From contig OW204004.1 of assembly GCA_934047225.1 (NCBI GenBank), forward strand, positions 10,172,401 to 10,236,400: DNA of 64,000 nucleotides, given 5' to 3'. Below are positions 39,420 through 51,887 of this stretch, in pieces. This DNA is from Ypsolopha sequella. Lineage: Eukaryota > Arthropoda > Insecta > Lepidoptera > Ypsolophidae. The notes under the pieces were generated by a model. The model was not told where the DNA came from. It did not search any database and was given only the letters and a program-made list of their open reading frames with translations. Numbering within the stretch: position 1 is the first letter of the stretch; each line of letters opens with the position of its first letter. A program made the translations under genes and the position numbers.

Positions 39420-40922
39420 CGCCGCCAGATGGTTAAATCAGTCTCCTATTTGGATGGCTAGATCTTTGGTTAAATAGCGGCAGTCAGTTGAATGGCTAAG
39501 CTGATACCTCTACGTTTAACGAGTTGGCTTCCTGAATCCTAGTTCTTTGGAAACGGCTTAAGGTGGCTCCGTCGGAATAATTAGCAACTCGATTCGTGGT
39601 GGTTGAAATTTCGAACAAAACCATGTTAAAATAAAGTCCTTATCAGCTCGCACTGCAATATGGCTATTACGTCAGTCGCTGCGGCTGACAAGTGCGAAAA
39701 TAGTGTGTTTTTAATTTATTTTTTCTAAAATAAAATTAATTTCCAAGAACTGAGAAAACCAAATTATTTTATATTATATTGTCTAGAAGTTTATAAATTT
39801 TCATACTGTTTCGATAAAAACTACAGCAGTTATGTTGTTACAAGTGAACAAAAATCGAAAAATAAGGGTAAACTTTGAATTTTCTTGCTTCATTTCTGTA
39901 TGTTATAAATTTATAATGAAATTGAGGAAAAACCACATCATTATTTGTATCATGCAGATTACTATGTATTTTTCTTCTGTTGAAAAATGCTATAGTTACC
40001 GTATTAAGGCGATTAGCGTCGCCAAATTAGCAGCTCGATGTTTGTCGGTACGAGTAACGATGGAATTGACATAGAAATAAAGTTCATATCAGCGCGCAAT
40101 GCATAGTGACTGTTACGACGCTCGCTGCGTCCTTGAGAGGGCGAAATAGGAGAAAATAATACTTTTCACATGAACGTGATTCTTTGATTGAATGATCATA
40201 TGTTATGTTTATAGTTATCAAGTTTATCTATTGCTCAAAGTATGAATGAATTAAATCAACCAAGCTGTTTAGGAGCAGTAGGGAATTTAAGCCAAAAAAA
40301 CATCATTCGGTAGAAATTTGTTTTCATATAGAAGTTTTGGTTGTATGAAAAAGAAAAATGTTGCATATGATGTCTTAAAATTGATAATTCATAATACATT
40401 TTTTCAATATTTTTGGTTAGGCCATAAACGAGGAGTAGGTTTTAGAAAGTACCCATTTGGCGATACTAAGGCCCTTAAATGGTTACAAAGTTACTTAGTT
40501 CAAGGTCGTTGGCGTTGGTAAAAGCCTTAAACAAGAGCCACCGCGTCATTTGAATTTAGTTATTTTTTGCCACTACAGCGCTAGCAGTCTTATAGCAAAT
40601 ATGGCGGCTGATAAAAAATGTTTTATGATTTTTGTTAGAGAATCGTGTATATTCAGTACCAGAGTATGTTCAGATGAAATTAAATACGTGTACCACCCAC
40701 CTTTTGGTCTCTCGGTCAAGCTAACAGTAACAGTACCAGTAACAGTATCATAATACCATTTAACTAAAAGGCTAAGCGCCGTTCAGCCCTCTGGTTAAAC
40801 GTTGCGTGCGTTTAACTAAACGTTTCGCTAAGCATCCTTTAGCTATTTAATTGGATGCCACCATTTAATTAACAACCTAGCCGTCCAATGAAGAGGCTGA
40901 TTTAACAACAGGGTGGCCACAT
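39420..40922. mobile_element. Non-autonomous element, about 1.5 kb, with terminal inverted repeats
   Basis: The left end 'ccgccagatggttaaatcag' and right end 'ctgatttaacaacagggtgg' are diverged complements over at least 60 bp. The interior has no transposase frame. It also holds two related segments (39548-39690 and 40003-40150) that carry an inverted third relative at 42627-42798. Confidence 0.5.
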
Positions 40923-40944
40923 ATACACTGAAGGTAAACCAGGG

Positions 40945-41490
40945 CCTGTAGCATAGTGTTTAATCCCGTGCGACGCCACTAGTTGAATCACAAGTGCAAG
41001 GAGCGTGACGTACTGTTTAATTGCAAAAACATCGTGTCACGCTCCTCGCACTTGTGATTCAACAAAGTCGCATCGCGCGCGATTAAGGCGCTACGTAAAA
41101 ATTTTAGCGTCCCTGTTACTCCATATGCGAAAAAACCCTCAGTGCGAGTGGGACGGATTCGTGGAAAAGTAGCAAAAGGTCGGTTTTTTATTAATATAAA
41201 ATGTACTAAGCAATTTTGTCAAAAAGATTTTCAAGGAGACTTTACAAATGCAACTTCACAATGAAATTAGTTAGGACTTCGGAATTATAGGAAAAAATAA
41301 AACAATAAAACAAATCTTTTTGGATTCTATCAATTCTATCAAGAAAATTTCATCCAATCACGTTTTCCTTCAGTGCGAATCTTAATCAAATACTCAAAAA
41401 TGAAATACGTAGATGACGTTATAGTGGAGTAAATGGATTCGAAAAAATCCCATTTTATTTTTGGTATCGCCTTAAACACTGTGCTACGGC
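40945..41490. mobile_element. Palindromic MITE split by a TTAA-flanked element
   Basis: The first half, 'gcatagtgtttaatc...' from 40951, pairs with '...gattaa' at 41081-41086 plus 'acactgtgctac' at 41476-41487, once the inserted element 41087-41471 and one TTAA are removed. The uninterrupted relative is at 60762-60929. Confidence 0.85.
41087..41471 (+). mobile_element. TTAA-flanked MITE (GGCGCTACG family)
   Basis: 385 bp, GGCGCTACGTAAAA at the left and the complement of GGCGATACC at the right, with TTAA at 41083-41086 and 41472-41475. Relatives: 15885-16304, 41627-42043, 45193-45827 and a fragment at 55370-55450. Confidence 0.85.
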
Positions 41491-41626
41491 TACTGCATAC
41501 AACAAAAACGCATGTGTTTGTGCCCGAAGTACAAAAAAGACGCACCACGTTTCACTATCTTATACAATAATGATTTGTGAGAAAAGTGGGCGTACGATAT
41601 TTTGACTGTTTAGTTGATAACATTAA

Positions 41627-42043
41627 GAGGCTACGCGAATTTTATTTTTGTCACTGTCACTCCAAACGAAAAATCGCGCAGTGCGAGAGGGGCTGATTCA
41701 GGGCAAATGCAAAAAATGTTAGTTTTATAATTTTTATACAAAAACTAAAATAGCTAGCAAAATTTCAAATATCAAATCACTAGATATTGTTGAAACACAC
41801 CTAATAAAATATATTTGAGTTCTGTATATGGTTCCTATTCGTCAAACGAGGAGAAAAAGTGTGTTTGAAGACCCCATTTCAACAATTATTTCTATCGAGG
41901 AAAATTTATCCAAACATGTTTTTCAATTTCAAATCCCTAGATTATTATAGTCAGGATACATACACCTGAAACTGAATATAATTTTCCGTGTATTTCATGA
42001 AATACACAGAAAATAACTACTCGTATTCTTTTCACATATCGCC
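41627..42043 (+). mobile_element. Second TTAA-flanked MITE of related type
   Basis: TTAA at 41623-41626 and 42044-42047. Inner ends 'gaggctacgcgaa' and the complement of 'ggcgatatgtgaa' are diverged versions of the same termini. Confidence 0.65.
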
Positions 42044-43331
42044 TTAATTGTATCTGTAGAAACAGTTGTCACTAACAAATGTACATGATAATCTCACGTC
42101 TTTCTGACAGATTTGTACGCAGACACTACGGATTGCAATCAGCTACGATCCTGGCACACACCTTTCGCCTTTTTTACATTTTTACTATACATATGTCGTG
42201 GGCAGATCGTGAAGTATTAAATCTAAAATCTTTCACCAAAGGCCAAAAATAGGTGCGACGACGAACGGGGCGAGGAGCTTGTTAGGTTTACGCGTAAATA
42301 AATTTGGGGAGCCGAGCGAAGCGAATGGATACGCCAACTGCAATTTGGACCTGTCTTTGAAGGCCTACTCCTCTCACACGGGTGGTCCAAAAACTTTCTT
42401 AAAAATATATGATAGGCATTATAGAGTCAAAAATAAATTTTAAGTTTCATAAACTGTTTTTCTATTGGAAGTTTTGACAAAAAAAAACGAAAGTCATCGA
42501 AAGTTTCACATGATTAACACAAGAATTCTCTTACTCCTTCCAAACGCCTAAAGCGATTTTAATTATTATTTCACAAAATTATAGGAAATTTTTAGATCTA
42601 AAAAATTTAAGTTCAAATTTTTTTTTCCATTCATGGTGTCCATGTGAAAAGTATTATTTTCTCCTATTTTGCGCTAGCCGGAGACGCCGTGGTTGTCGTA
42701 ACAGACACTTTTCAAGGCACGCTGAAATGAACATTATTTCAATGTCGTTTCCGTTGATATTTGTACCAACACTCATCGAGTTGCTTATTTAGCGTGGTCA
42801 TACGCCTTAACAGAAACATGATCTGCCCAGGCATGACACGCCGACGACACATACACACTCTTCCTACGAGTTCTTTTCCCTGGCCGTCCTAATTTTTTTT
42901 AATATGCCTAGTATATTTACAAAACAGTATGGAGCCTCAATAGCGTGAGTCCTACTCGCACTCGCCCAATTTTTTATTAGCCAAAAATGTATGTAGGTAC
43001 ATATTCTCAAGAATTCCCCTGAAATTCTAATAGAGCTAACTTTGTTTTCGTATACGAGGAGCTAGGTCCTAATAGTCCCTAATATGCTTAATGGCTGCCC
43101 GTACATTGCGGCGTACGGAACCCGCGGGAGAGCTCCACTTACTTTAATGACAAATCATTAAACTGCTTAATCTCCTAGGGAACCCTAAAGTTTAATACAG
43201 TACCGGTCTGAGCATGGATGAGCGTGCCGGGAAATTGTATTCTAATTAATGGTCACACTGGTAGAGGTACGTACTATACGTTATTTACCAAGACGTCCAT
43301 TCACCCCTCAGTATAATGATACATAATTTTT
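42044..43331. other. Repeat-derived DNA, no gene
   Basis: 42230-42320 shares 'gacgacgaacggggcgagga' and 'ggagccgagcgaagcga' blocks with 59740-59800. 42627-42798 is an inverted relative of 40003-40190. No coding frame. Confidence 0.45.
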
Positions 43332-44350
43332 AGGGTTCCATACTCAAGGGCTTAGGGTCGGGACTAGGGAATGCAATCTCGGTATACCGAGATCTCGAAA
43401 TACCGAGATCTCGAAATACCGAGATCTCGCACATATATTGCAAGATCAATCAGGCATCGTTATCAGTGCGAGATCTCGCAAGATTTGCGAGATCAAGCGG
43501 CAGCGCATATTACAGATCCAGCTAGGGCATTGACGATACTTATTCAAATAACTTAAAAGAAAAAGAAAAAGCTTTGGATTTGCTGGGTCGAGAAGACAAT
43601 AACTGCATTTTGCATCATAAAATTATCAACATCATTTTGTTGAAATTGATGACTATACACATGGAATTAGAAAGAACCTTGTCTGCGGCTGGCCTAGCCT
43701 AGGCTATATAAAATGAAAACACACGCTATCTTTAAATAAAATCATATACTCTACTCCACTGTTCACACTAAACAAATTTTCCAAAGAAACATAACAAACA
43801 TACAACATGTACCTAATACAGTTGGTTTTTAAAGTTATTATGGAAAGGAGAATTTATTTTTTCATTTGCACTGGTATGTTTCGTTGGGAGAGCTTTTCAT
43901 TATGGTCAGTAGAATAATATAATTAACTATTATAAGTATGTTTAAATACATCGTTTTAATTGGATTGATATATTGTTTCAGTTTTTTTATTTACCAGTAG
44001 TTGAAACAATATGTTTTCGAAAGAATTTTTATTAATGCAAGACTTCGCTAATACCGAGATCTTGCGAGATTGATTTTTTCTAATATTGCAAATACCGAGA
44101 TTGACATTTAGGTGCAAGATTGCATTCCCTAGTCGGGACCCTATTACTAAGACTCCGCTGTCCGTCCGTCTGTCACCGGCTGTATCTCATGAACCGTGAT
44201 AGTTAGACAGTTGAAATTTTCACAGATGATGTATTTCTGTTTCGAGAAATCTTTGAAAAAATCACAAAAAAAAAGTATGTATCTTAAAAATCGTAAATAT
44301 TATTGACTGTGTTACTATATCTTTCAAGTATTTCAAGGCATGCAAAAAAA
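43332..44350 (+). repeat. Lepidopteran 'gggttcc' element hosting the hAT insertion
   Basis: 'agggttccatactcaagg' before and 'accctattactaagactccg', '(tccg)tctgtcaccggctg' after the hAT element. The same start recurs at 44732-44830. Confidence 0.7.
43365..44131 (+). mobile_element. hAT element, internally deleted, with 8-bp target duplication
   Basis: Ends TAGGGAATGCAATCTCG and (complement) TAGGGAATGCAATCTTGC, flanked by GTCGGGAC (43357-43364, 44132-44139). Near the left end the motif 'ataccgagatctcg' is repeated. Codons 43649-43702 read MTIHMELERTLSAAGLA, matching the hAT dimerisation motif. It is inserted in a lepidopteran 'gggttccata' element whose sequence resumes at 44140. Confidence 0.9.
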
Positions 44351-44439
44351 CCACTCCGAGTGGGGTAAGCTAGTAGGATAAACCACTAAATACACACCTA
44401 GACAGAACCTGCAAATGACTGACAAATAAATACATACAT

Positions 44440-44735
44440 ACATACATACACTCACGCCTGTCTCCAAGAGCGCAGAGACTACAGATTACCATCTGCTAGG
44501 ATCCTGAAACACCTCTTTCTCTTCCACATCCATCAATCTAGTCATACAAGCTCTTCTATTTCGGGTACTTTTTACATTGCCCTTCTTCAATATATCGCCA
44601 ATTTGGTCAGCATAGGTCCTTCTAGGGCGGCCTGGTCGAGTTCTGCCTTCGACTTGGGCAAAATAAATTTCTTTCGTCACTCTACTTTCATTCCTCCTCT
44701 CTACATGTCCAAACCACCGAAGCATTCCTTTTTAG
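44440..44735 (-). pseudogene. LINE C-terminal fragment ('RWFGHVER' type)
   Basis: 79-residue minus-strand frame with MLRWFGHVERRNESRVTKE, GRPRRTYADQI and STRNRRACMTRLMDVEE, the common C-terminal end of an RTE/CR1-like lepidopteran LINE, followed by a 3' UTR ending in (catg/cata)n at 44428-44450. A second fragment in plus orientation lies at 61585-61835. Truncated, dead. Confidence 0.75.
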
Positions 44736-45188
44736 GGTTCCGTACCCAAAGGGTAACCAATGGAATCCTATTACTAAGACTTCGCTGTCCGTCTGTTTCG
44801 ACGACCCCGACTGCTTTCACTCGTTTACTATAAATATGTGAGGATTCCTTAGGAATGGTTTAGTATAGATATATATAACTCATTCCCATTCTGATCTTCT
44901 CACGAGCAATATCAGCAATACTGGCAGACCTCAACTGGCTTTACATATAAGGAAACCTGTCTTTCTCTTCAATCCCTGAACCAGCGAATGCCCAGTAATT
45001 AATTTTGGGTCAGCGAAGGGACTTACTGTTACTCTACCATATAGGTACTCGTACATTTATCATTATCTGTAGAGTATGTAATTTACACTTGCAATTATCG
45101 GCACTTGGCTAAACTTGGAAAGCATCTTGAGGAAAAAAACCACTCTTGTATACAGTTTCACCATTATCGTTAAAGCCCTAGAAATTAA
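44736..45188. other. Repeat fragments, no gene
   Basis: 44732-44800 is a start of the 'gggttccgtacccaaagggt' element. 45085-45125 ('cggcacttggctaaacttgg') resembles 61175-61200. Confidence 0.45.
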
Positions 45189-45192
45189 TTAA

Positions 45193-45827
45193 GGCGATAT
45201 GTAAAAGTTTAAGCGTCCCTGTTACTCCATATGCGAAAAAAACCTCAGTGCGAAAGGGACGGATTCGTGGAAAAGTAGCAAAAATTATATTATAAAAATA
45301 TATTTTATTCATATTAAATGTTCTAAAGTTGCTATCAAAATTTCATTTAACCAGTGGGCCTATTATGTATCTCTAGTTGCCTTCTGGACTGGGTGTCTAT
45401 CATCAAAAACATAGATATACTATCGAATTCCGATTTCCTAAAGATATGTTCGCACTTGAAGTGACGACACAGATTGTTAATAGTTCAATACCCACTAAAA
45501 GCAATTTTGAAATTTCAGTTTTTATCCATGTTTTTGATGATAGGCACCTAGTTCAGTTGGCAACCAAAGATATAGAGAAAAAGAAGAATAAAATATAATT
45601 GCAGTCCACATGTCATTCTAAATTATCAAACCAGAAGAATTGGTGTCGAAAAAGACCTCATTTCAATAAATATTTCTATCGAGCCGAATTTCTCCAATTG
45701 CGTTTCTGTTCTAACAGATCCTTAGAAAAAGATTCCAAAAATAATATTTTATTTTATCAAAATAATACATTATTTACTGAAGTAGAAATGCAAGTTCTTA
45801 AAGTGTCAATTTCATTTCCGTAGCGCC
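45193..45827 (+). mobile_element. TTAA-flanked MITE with internal palindrome
   Basis: TTAA at 45189-45192 and 45828-45831; ends GGCGATATGTAAAAG and the complement of GGCGCTACGGAAA. Arms at about 45378-45415 and 45520-45563 ('ctatcatcaaaaacatagat' and complement) form an inner hairpin; the two short open frames here are palindrome artefacts. Confidence 0.75.
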
Positions 45828-45831
45828 TTAA

Positions 45832-46957
45832 TATTCGAAACCGGTTTGGAGTAGTGTTGAGAAAGTAAAAAATAATAGTGAAACTGTGTATAAGATTGTT
45901 TCTTGTTTCTTCAAGTAGAGTACTATTTCAAGACTGCAGCCTATTTGCATCCTGGAAAACCATCTGTAAAATAAAGCGTCAAGCAATTATGTATTCTGTA
46001 CGACGCACCCATTTAAATACCCCTGTCGCTTTAGACGTTCCAGGCGAAAACTCGTATCATCAATAGAATTCAGTGTTTGATAAATTCAGCTGCCGTCCTC
46101 GCTCAATATCTAACAATGTTTGCACCCTTAAGTCCTGGAAAAGCGTATTATAAGCTTGATAGCTCGTAAAGTACGACAACTGAGCTTTCTTATTACTGAG
46201 CTTGTATTGGACCCTTTCTGTAAGAAAATGGAAATGTAACATAATAATCATATTATAAATTTAGACATTTAATTAGCTAGTTAAACTTAAATATTGGATA
46301 AATATAATATCTCGTGCCTATGTATGATTTTATTCTGCTACACAGTTCAATACAAGTTTTTTTTCTCTGTAAATCAAATCCAATCTTGATGATCTTGTAA
46401 ATGCCATTAGGAAACCACTTCTTTAGACCTGCCTTCCAGTGTCAACATTTTGGTACTCTGAAAAATATCTTAGTTCGTGATGAATCCAAATATATATTCA
46501 ACCCGTAAAATTTATTCAAGCCATGATCTTGTCTGTTATATATACTATCGATAATCTGAACTTAACAGACTAAGTTTTGTGAAAAAGTATATTTTGTGCC
46601 ATCAGGGAAAATTGCATAAACTTACATAAGTACATAAACTTAAAATTACTTGGGAATTAATTAGAAAAATTAAATAAACTTGTTCTAAAGCAAAGCCAAA
46701 AAGTGTATCTACAGCGTAGTTTCTTCGATAATTAATAGATAGATAAATATACAAAAAAATATGTATTTTTTTTTGGATTTCTGTGAAATGCTCCACCTAA
46801 ATATTCTCAATTCAATCGTTTTCGACTTTTTTGAGTTTTGCCGCGAATAGATAGACAGATAGATGGAAAATCTAATAAGTAGACACCAAGGCTTCTCAAT
46901 AAAGATCCTCGGAAAATAAAACTGAACTCCACCACTAATCGATTAAACAGACCTAAT
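45832..46957. other. Intergenic DNA, no gene
   Basis: AT-rich; '(gata)n'-like patch at 46850-46866. No recognisable frame or repeat. Confidence 0.4.
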
Positions 46958-47391
46958 CAGTGCTGCTAGATCAGCACATTTTGCGCCGGATTTAGCGCTT
47001 TTTTTGACCACTTAGCGCTCAAAATTCGCTTTGGGCGCCTAGCGGAAAATCTAGCGCTACTTCGAAATGAGTTTTGTTTCATTATTTTTAGCGGTTATTT
47101 AGAATAATTTTAGAAAATTAGCGCTATTTTGGATTGAGTTTTGTTTGAGTGATGATAATTCTACTTGCATTGATTTAATTTGGTATAAAAGTTCTTTTAA
47201 AAGTTCTTTACAGCTCCATAAATGACGTATTTATCTTAAAAAGCCAATCAATTGCAATCAGCTAATCAATAAGTCCACCAACATACAACGTATAAATTAA
47301 GCGTTTTTTATGAAATATTATGTTTAGCTGAATCTAGCGCTTTTTTACATCGGAGTTAGCGCGCAACACTCAATTGGACCTGGCAGCCCTG
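46958..47391. mobile_element. hAT-like MITE
   Basis: Ends CAGTGCTGCTAGATC and (complement) CAGGGCTGCCAGGTCC. Flanks GACCTAAT (46950-46957) and GACCGAAT (47392-47399) match in 7 of 8. Interior repeats 'tagcgct'. Confidence 0.7.
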
Positions 47392-47399
47392 GACCGAAT

Positions 47400-48003
47400 A
47401 TTCTCTCCAGAATAAGAAGAGCCCCTCTGTGTCCTCGTACAGATTATCTGAGGACCGACACAAGTTAGATCCGAGGCAGGGCCGCGGCGAGCACGTCCCG
47501 CGTACTTGTTTAAAACTAGCTCCCACTGAAATAGACTGAGGGCCCGGCTAGTTTAGATGCAATTCCTTAATGAGATTAAAACATGTCTTTTCAAGTGACA
47601 AAGTTGAGCCAAGATCGTAGCAGACAAATTTTTGGGGGTAATGGGATGTACACCGAGTGTAAATTGATAGGTAGATATACCTTTAAATGAAACGCACATA
47701 ATCTACTGTTCATACTGCAACCATTCTACGAAGGAGAATCTAGTTTTATATTTTTATGCCTACTCAGTCCACAAACTCTGTGCACGCCATTGCATGGATG
47801 TAACTATTACTGAGGTCAATTAAATATCAGGAAACTTGCCGCACGAATAAAATCTATACTGATAAAATAATGAAGTAGGAAAAAAGTCGTGTCTGTACTG
47901 GAAAAAAAAACTGGATCACGTTGTAGTATGATGAATAAACGTTTATTATTTTACTTTAAAAATGCTTAAAATGTGTGTGGATCTTTTCGCGCTGCTTGAA
48001 TAA
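47400..48003. other. Intergenic DNA, no gene
   Basis: Nothing recognised beyond AT-rich unique-looking sequence. Confidence 0.4.
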
Positions 48004-48860
48004 GTGCCAGCAAAGTTTTATGGAATTTCATTGCTGGTGAGTTTCGAGTTTTATTTTATCATCAAGGATTTATCCAAAGCTTTCGACTTAGTTTCTTATG
48101 ACATCTTGTGCCAAAAATTAGAAAAGCTTCAAATGCCCACCGAATTTCTAAACATTCTAAAGTTCTGGTACTTCAATCAAGAAAACTTAGTGAAATGGGG
48201 GGATGTACGGTCAGATACATGTAAGATGGAATGTGGAGTAAGACAGGGGGGGTTAACGTCACTTAAACTATTTAACCTTTATGTTAACGATTTAATTGTT
48301 AAGCTCAGCACAACACATATCGGTTACCATATTGATAACACATGTTAATTAATATAAGTTATGCAGATGATATGGTTCTGCTGAGCCCGTCAGTCTCTGG
48401 CATAGGAAAGCTCATTAAAATGTGTGAAGAATATGCTATTGTGGGCTCAAATATAATACCACCAAAAGTGAGTTTATGGTTTTTAAATCTGGGACCAAGG
48501 GCCCTTCTTATTTATGTACCACCTATAACCCTTTACGGTACTTCCCTCAATAGAGTTAAAATGTTCAAATATTTAGGACACCTAGTAACAGAGGATCTAC
48601 GTGATGATGCGGATATTGAAAGGGAGCGAAGGGCATTATCAGTCAGGGCTAATATGATAGCGCGCAGATTTAGTCGCTACACAGTAGAAGTCAAATTGAC
48701 ACTTTTCCGAGCATACTACACTTCTTTTTACACAGTAGTTTATGGACTAAATACACAAAGAAATCGTAAAAGAATTCGCGGTCTGTATAACAACGCATTC
48801 AGAGCATTGGTTGGGCTGCCAAAGTGTGGTGTTCTTTTTTCGTGTGTGCTGTCAGAGTGT
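48004..48860 (+). pseudogene. LINE reverse transcriptase, truncated and frameshifted
   Basis: Frame 1 (48004-48348) has IIKDLSKAFDLVSYD, WYFNQENLVKWG and MECGVRQGGLTSLKLFNLYV, the finger and palm of a non-LTR RT; it breaks at HIDNTC. Frame 2 (48342-about 48850) continues with the catalytic SYADDMVLLSP and FKYLGHLVTEDL, VVYGLNTQRNRKR. The shift is at about 48342-48348. The endonuclease and 5' part are missing. The 3' flank 49012-49325 recurs at 12483-12790 and is likely its 3' UTR, ending near an aataaa and (tta)n at 49431-49457. Confidence 0.85.
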
Positions 48861-49011
48861 TGCAATCATAAAATAAAAATCATAAAAGGAAATGAGCAGG
48901 TTTTTTATTTTCCTGGTCAGGCTTTAAATGTTTTTGATGTTTTATTTTGTAAACTTAATAAGTTGTGTTTATTTTATTTTTCAATGCAAGTGCTCGTAAA
49001 GGCCCACTTTT

Positions 49012-49457
49012 TCAAAACCGAACAGAAAGTCCTGTGCATCCTTTCCTGTGTACTATAAATGTTATACTTTTTTTCCACTGTTTAACGGCTCTGGATACAG
49101 TCCCTTTGAGCCAATCATTAACTTGCAAAATTGTGACAATGTAACTTTCAACTTTAATAATTTAATTGTTTTCTTTGATTATATTTGTTTTATTTCCTCA
49201 CACTATGCATTGAAAAACGTAGTATGAAACACGGGCGTAAGAGCAATAAATTACTCGGTTTAGTTAAATTAAATTCTCCTCGTCATTTATTCCCTTTTGC
49301 CCTTGTAGCATAAACTACTATTATTTTATTGTAATGTCTTATTGTTAACCTTTTTAAAGTGTATTGTACGAGTATGTATATGTATATGTATTGTTTACTT
49401 GTAATTTTGTGATATGGGCCTAGTTGCTCGCAATAAACGTTATATTATTATTATTAT
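49012..49457 (+). repeat. LINE 3' UTR and tail, copy 2
   Basis: Matches 12483-12790 in blocks, continues to 'caataaacgttatattatta' and a short (tta)n tail. Confidence 0.65.
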
Positions 49458-50334
49458 TTCTCACACTTCGCTGGTGGAGGAACATACTCAGGTGCACAAA
49501 CATTTTTTTAGAAAAATAATGCAAAAGACCGAATAGGGATTTTTATAAATAAAAAAATTGCATAAAACAATTGCGAGGAGATAATATGGAAGTTACCAGA
49601 TTATTAGGAACGTGTTTGCGAGAACAATATGATTTTCTGGAGACGTGACTCAACAGTTATGAAATGGGAAATGGGAAACTCCACTCCGTAAGACTGCAAC
49701 AATTGACACATCGAGTTTTTATTTGTTTAAATTAAGGGTTGATTCTCCCGATTTGTACCTAAATACAGGATGGACCAAAAGTCCGTTTACATTTGAATTA
49801 CGTCGAGCAGCGATAATATTAAGAAATAACAGCCAGAATAAACTTTTAGCTAGGACAACTTTTAACAATAGTTTACGATATGAATAAACATAATATACTT
49901 TTAATGATATTATGGTGGCTTCAAAATAATTGGATTTTTCATAAGCGTGATTTTAGATTATTTTAGAAATTTGCAGCTGGTACCATGGCTATGGTATGGC
50001 CAATGGTTTTATAGTTATTGTACTATCAGTAAAAATATGTTTAAAGCAAACTATTGTTAAAAGTTGTCTTAGGTAAAGGTTGTATTTTGGCCGATATAAT
50101 GATTTCTTATTATTTTGTTACAAATCCGGAGGAACGACCCTTAAAGCACAACTACCACGTATGCTATCGTACAATTATTTTAATCAGTAAGTAATTTTCT
50201 TCTGACATTGATAATAATAAATTTTAATAATTTATTTTTTATTTTTCTATTTCTTAACGCTTTGATTTGGATTACCAGCCAAACTCGATTTTAGGACAAA
50301 CTATTTTTTTTACTTGGCCAGACTACTTAGTTCT
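49458..50334. other. Intergenic DNA, no gene
   Basis: AT-rich. Bases 49840-49870 and 50040-50075 are short inverted matches ('gctaggacaacttttaacaatagttt' type), perhaps a decayed fold-back. Confidence 0.4.
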
Positions 50335-50480
50335 TAATAATAATAATAATAAAATTCTTTATTGCACAAGTTAAATTTTTGTACACAGGCGAGCTTAATA
50401 CTATTTAGTATTTTCTACCAGCTAACCTTTGGCAATGGGGAAGTTTTTGGGGTAGTGCCATGATTTCTGAATATAGATTT
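50335..50480 (-). repeat. LINE or retrogene 3' end, minus strand
   Basis: On the minus strand the sequence ends 'gtgcaataaagaatttt' then (att)n, a poly(A) signal and tail typical of a lepidopteran LINE 3' end. Confidence 0.5.
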
Positions 50481-51160
50481 CTAAATATATAGTTCTTCGG
50501 AAATTTCAGAATTCTTCAGCGCAGAAGCGAGCCGATAGGTAAGATAACATAACCTTCGTGGGTATTTTTATAATAACCCAGAAATCAGTTTGGCCCAGGC
50601 AAACGTATAAACGTGTTAAGACTATGAACTTGTTGAGATAATATTATATTGTTTAACATTGTAATATCGGTAAAAGGGTAACAAATATTTCTGAAAGAAA
50701 ATGGTACAAATTAAGAAAAAAATGTACAAATTGATTCCCAAGCATTCAGAGCTTGTCCATTGTTTAATATTTTTAAAATCAAGCTTTATTCAGGGGATTA
50801 ATTTCATTCCAGGAAACATGATTACAAAATGTTTCAGGTAAAAGGGTTTCTTAACCTGTTTGCTTGCAGGAGGACGAATTCGTCTCGTGTAACAATAGAT
50901 TTCTGTTGTTATATATTTTTTGTTAGTAAGAGGGTTAGTTTTATGTAAATTTAATTTGCTAAGTATCAACAAAGTAGAAACTCTGAAACTAGAACTTATT
51001 AAAGTAAAATAAAAACTCGAAATATTTCTTCAAAAAACTTGTAATAATCCATGCTATTAAATATAAAATTAATCACATTTTCTAACGAACGAAGAGGTTT
51101 TTTTGCTTAAATTTTAGAATTGGGCGAATAAAATCGTTTTTTTTTTAATGTTCAAACGTA
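50481..51160. other. Intergenic DNA, no gene
   Basis: No frame above 60 codons and no repeat recognised. Confidence 0.35.
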
Positions 51161-51880
51161 GTTTTCAGTAGAATAATAGAAAACAGTGGGCCATCGGAGC
51201 ATTTATAACTGTTGCTACAAGTGCTACGGGTGGCGTAGCAAATTTGTGAGGAAGAAATTGTCAGGCCACTTCTCTATGGGCTACGCTATGATAGATTTAT
51301 TTGACGGTATAGCAGTCACGCTGTATATGAAATAAACTTATATGGTTGAAATTTTATCAAAGACTAAGTATTACTACGCATAGACTGACACAAACATCTC
51401 CCATACATCAAGGCGTAGCAAATTTTTTACGCGCCCTTACGACATTAGGTGTCGTCAAGTGTTGCAAATAAGCATAATTTGTTTAATTGGCTGCAAGTAA
51501 ACTAGTTACCGAGTAAACATGTGGCTGTAATAGCTTTGCTTAAAAAAACTAGATGGCGCTAAGTTGGCAACACTAACAGTGAATATTTCAGCGCCATCTA
51601 TTATCGAAATGGGAATTATTTTTATGTTACGTGACATCGCTGTGCCACTAGCGTCACCAATCATTTTTAGCATCGTGTTCGTTAGAGGATTTAGCAACGC
51701 CATCTAGATTTCGTAAGAATTTTACACCTTTTTTTAGCTACAAACTAATGTATGAGAACTGCTAGTATAGACTAGTAATACTTTGTCTATGGTTTTATAA
51801 AACGTCACTGCTACACTCATAACGTCCAATAAATATGCTCCGATATCGTAGCACTGATAACTCCTCATGAAATTGCTACG
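51161..51880. repeat. Diverged inverted-repeat element with nested piece
   Basis: 'ggagcatttataactgttgc' near 51197 and 'tgctccgatatcgtagc' near 51837 are loose complements. Inside, 'actagatggcgctaagttggcaac' (51549) and 'gcaacgccatctag' (51692) pair similarly. Old elements. Confidence 0.4.
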
Positions 51881-51887
51881 TCGTTTT

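Noticed and set aside
45377..45823. Two adjoining plus-strand frames of 73 and 74 codons
   Set aside because: They lie inside a TTAA-flanked MITE, partly in its internal palindrome, and share no protein motif.
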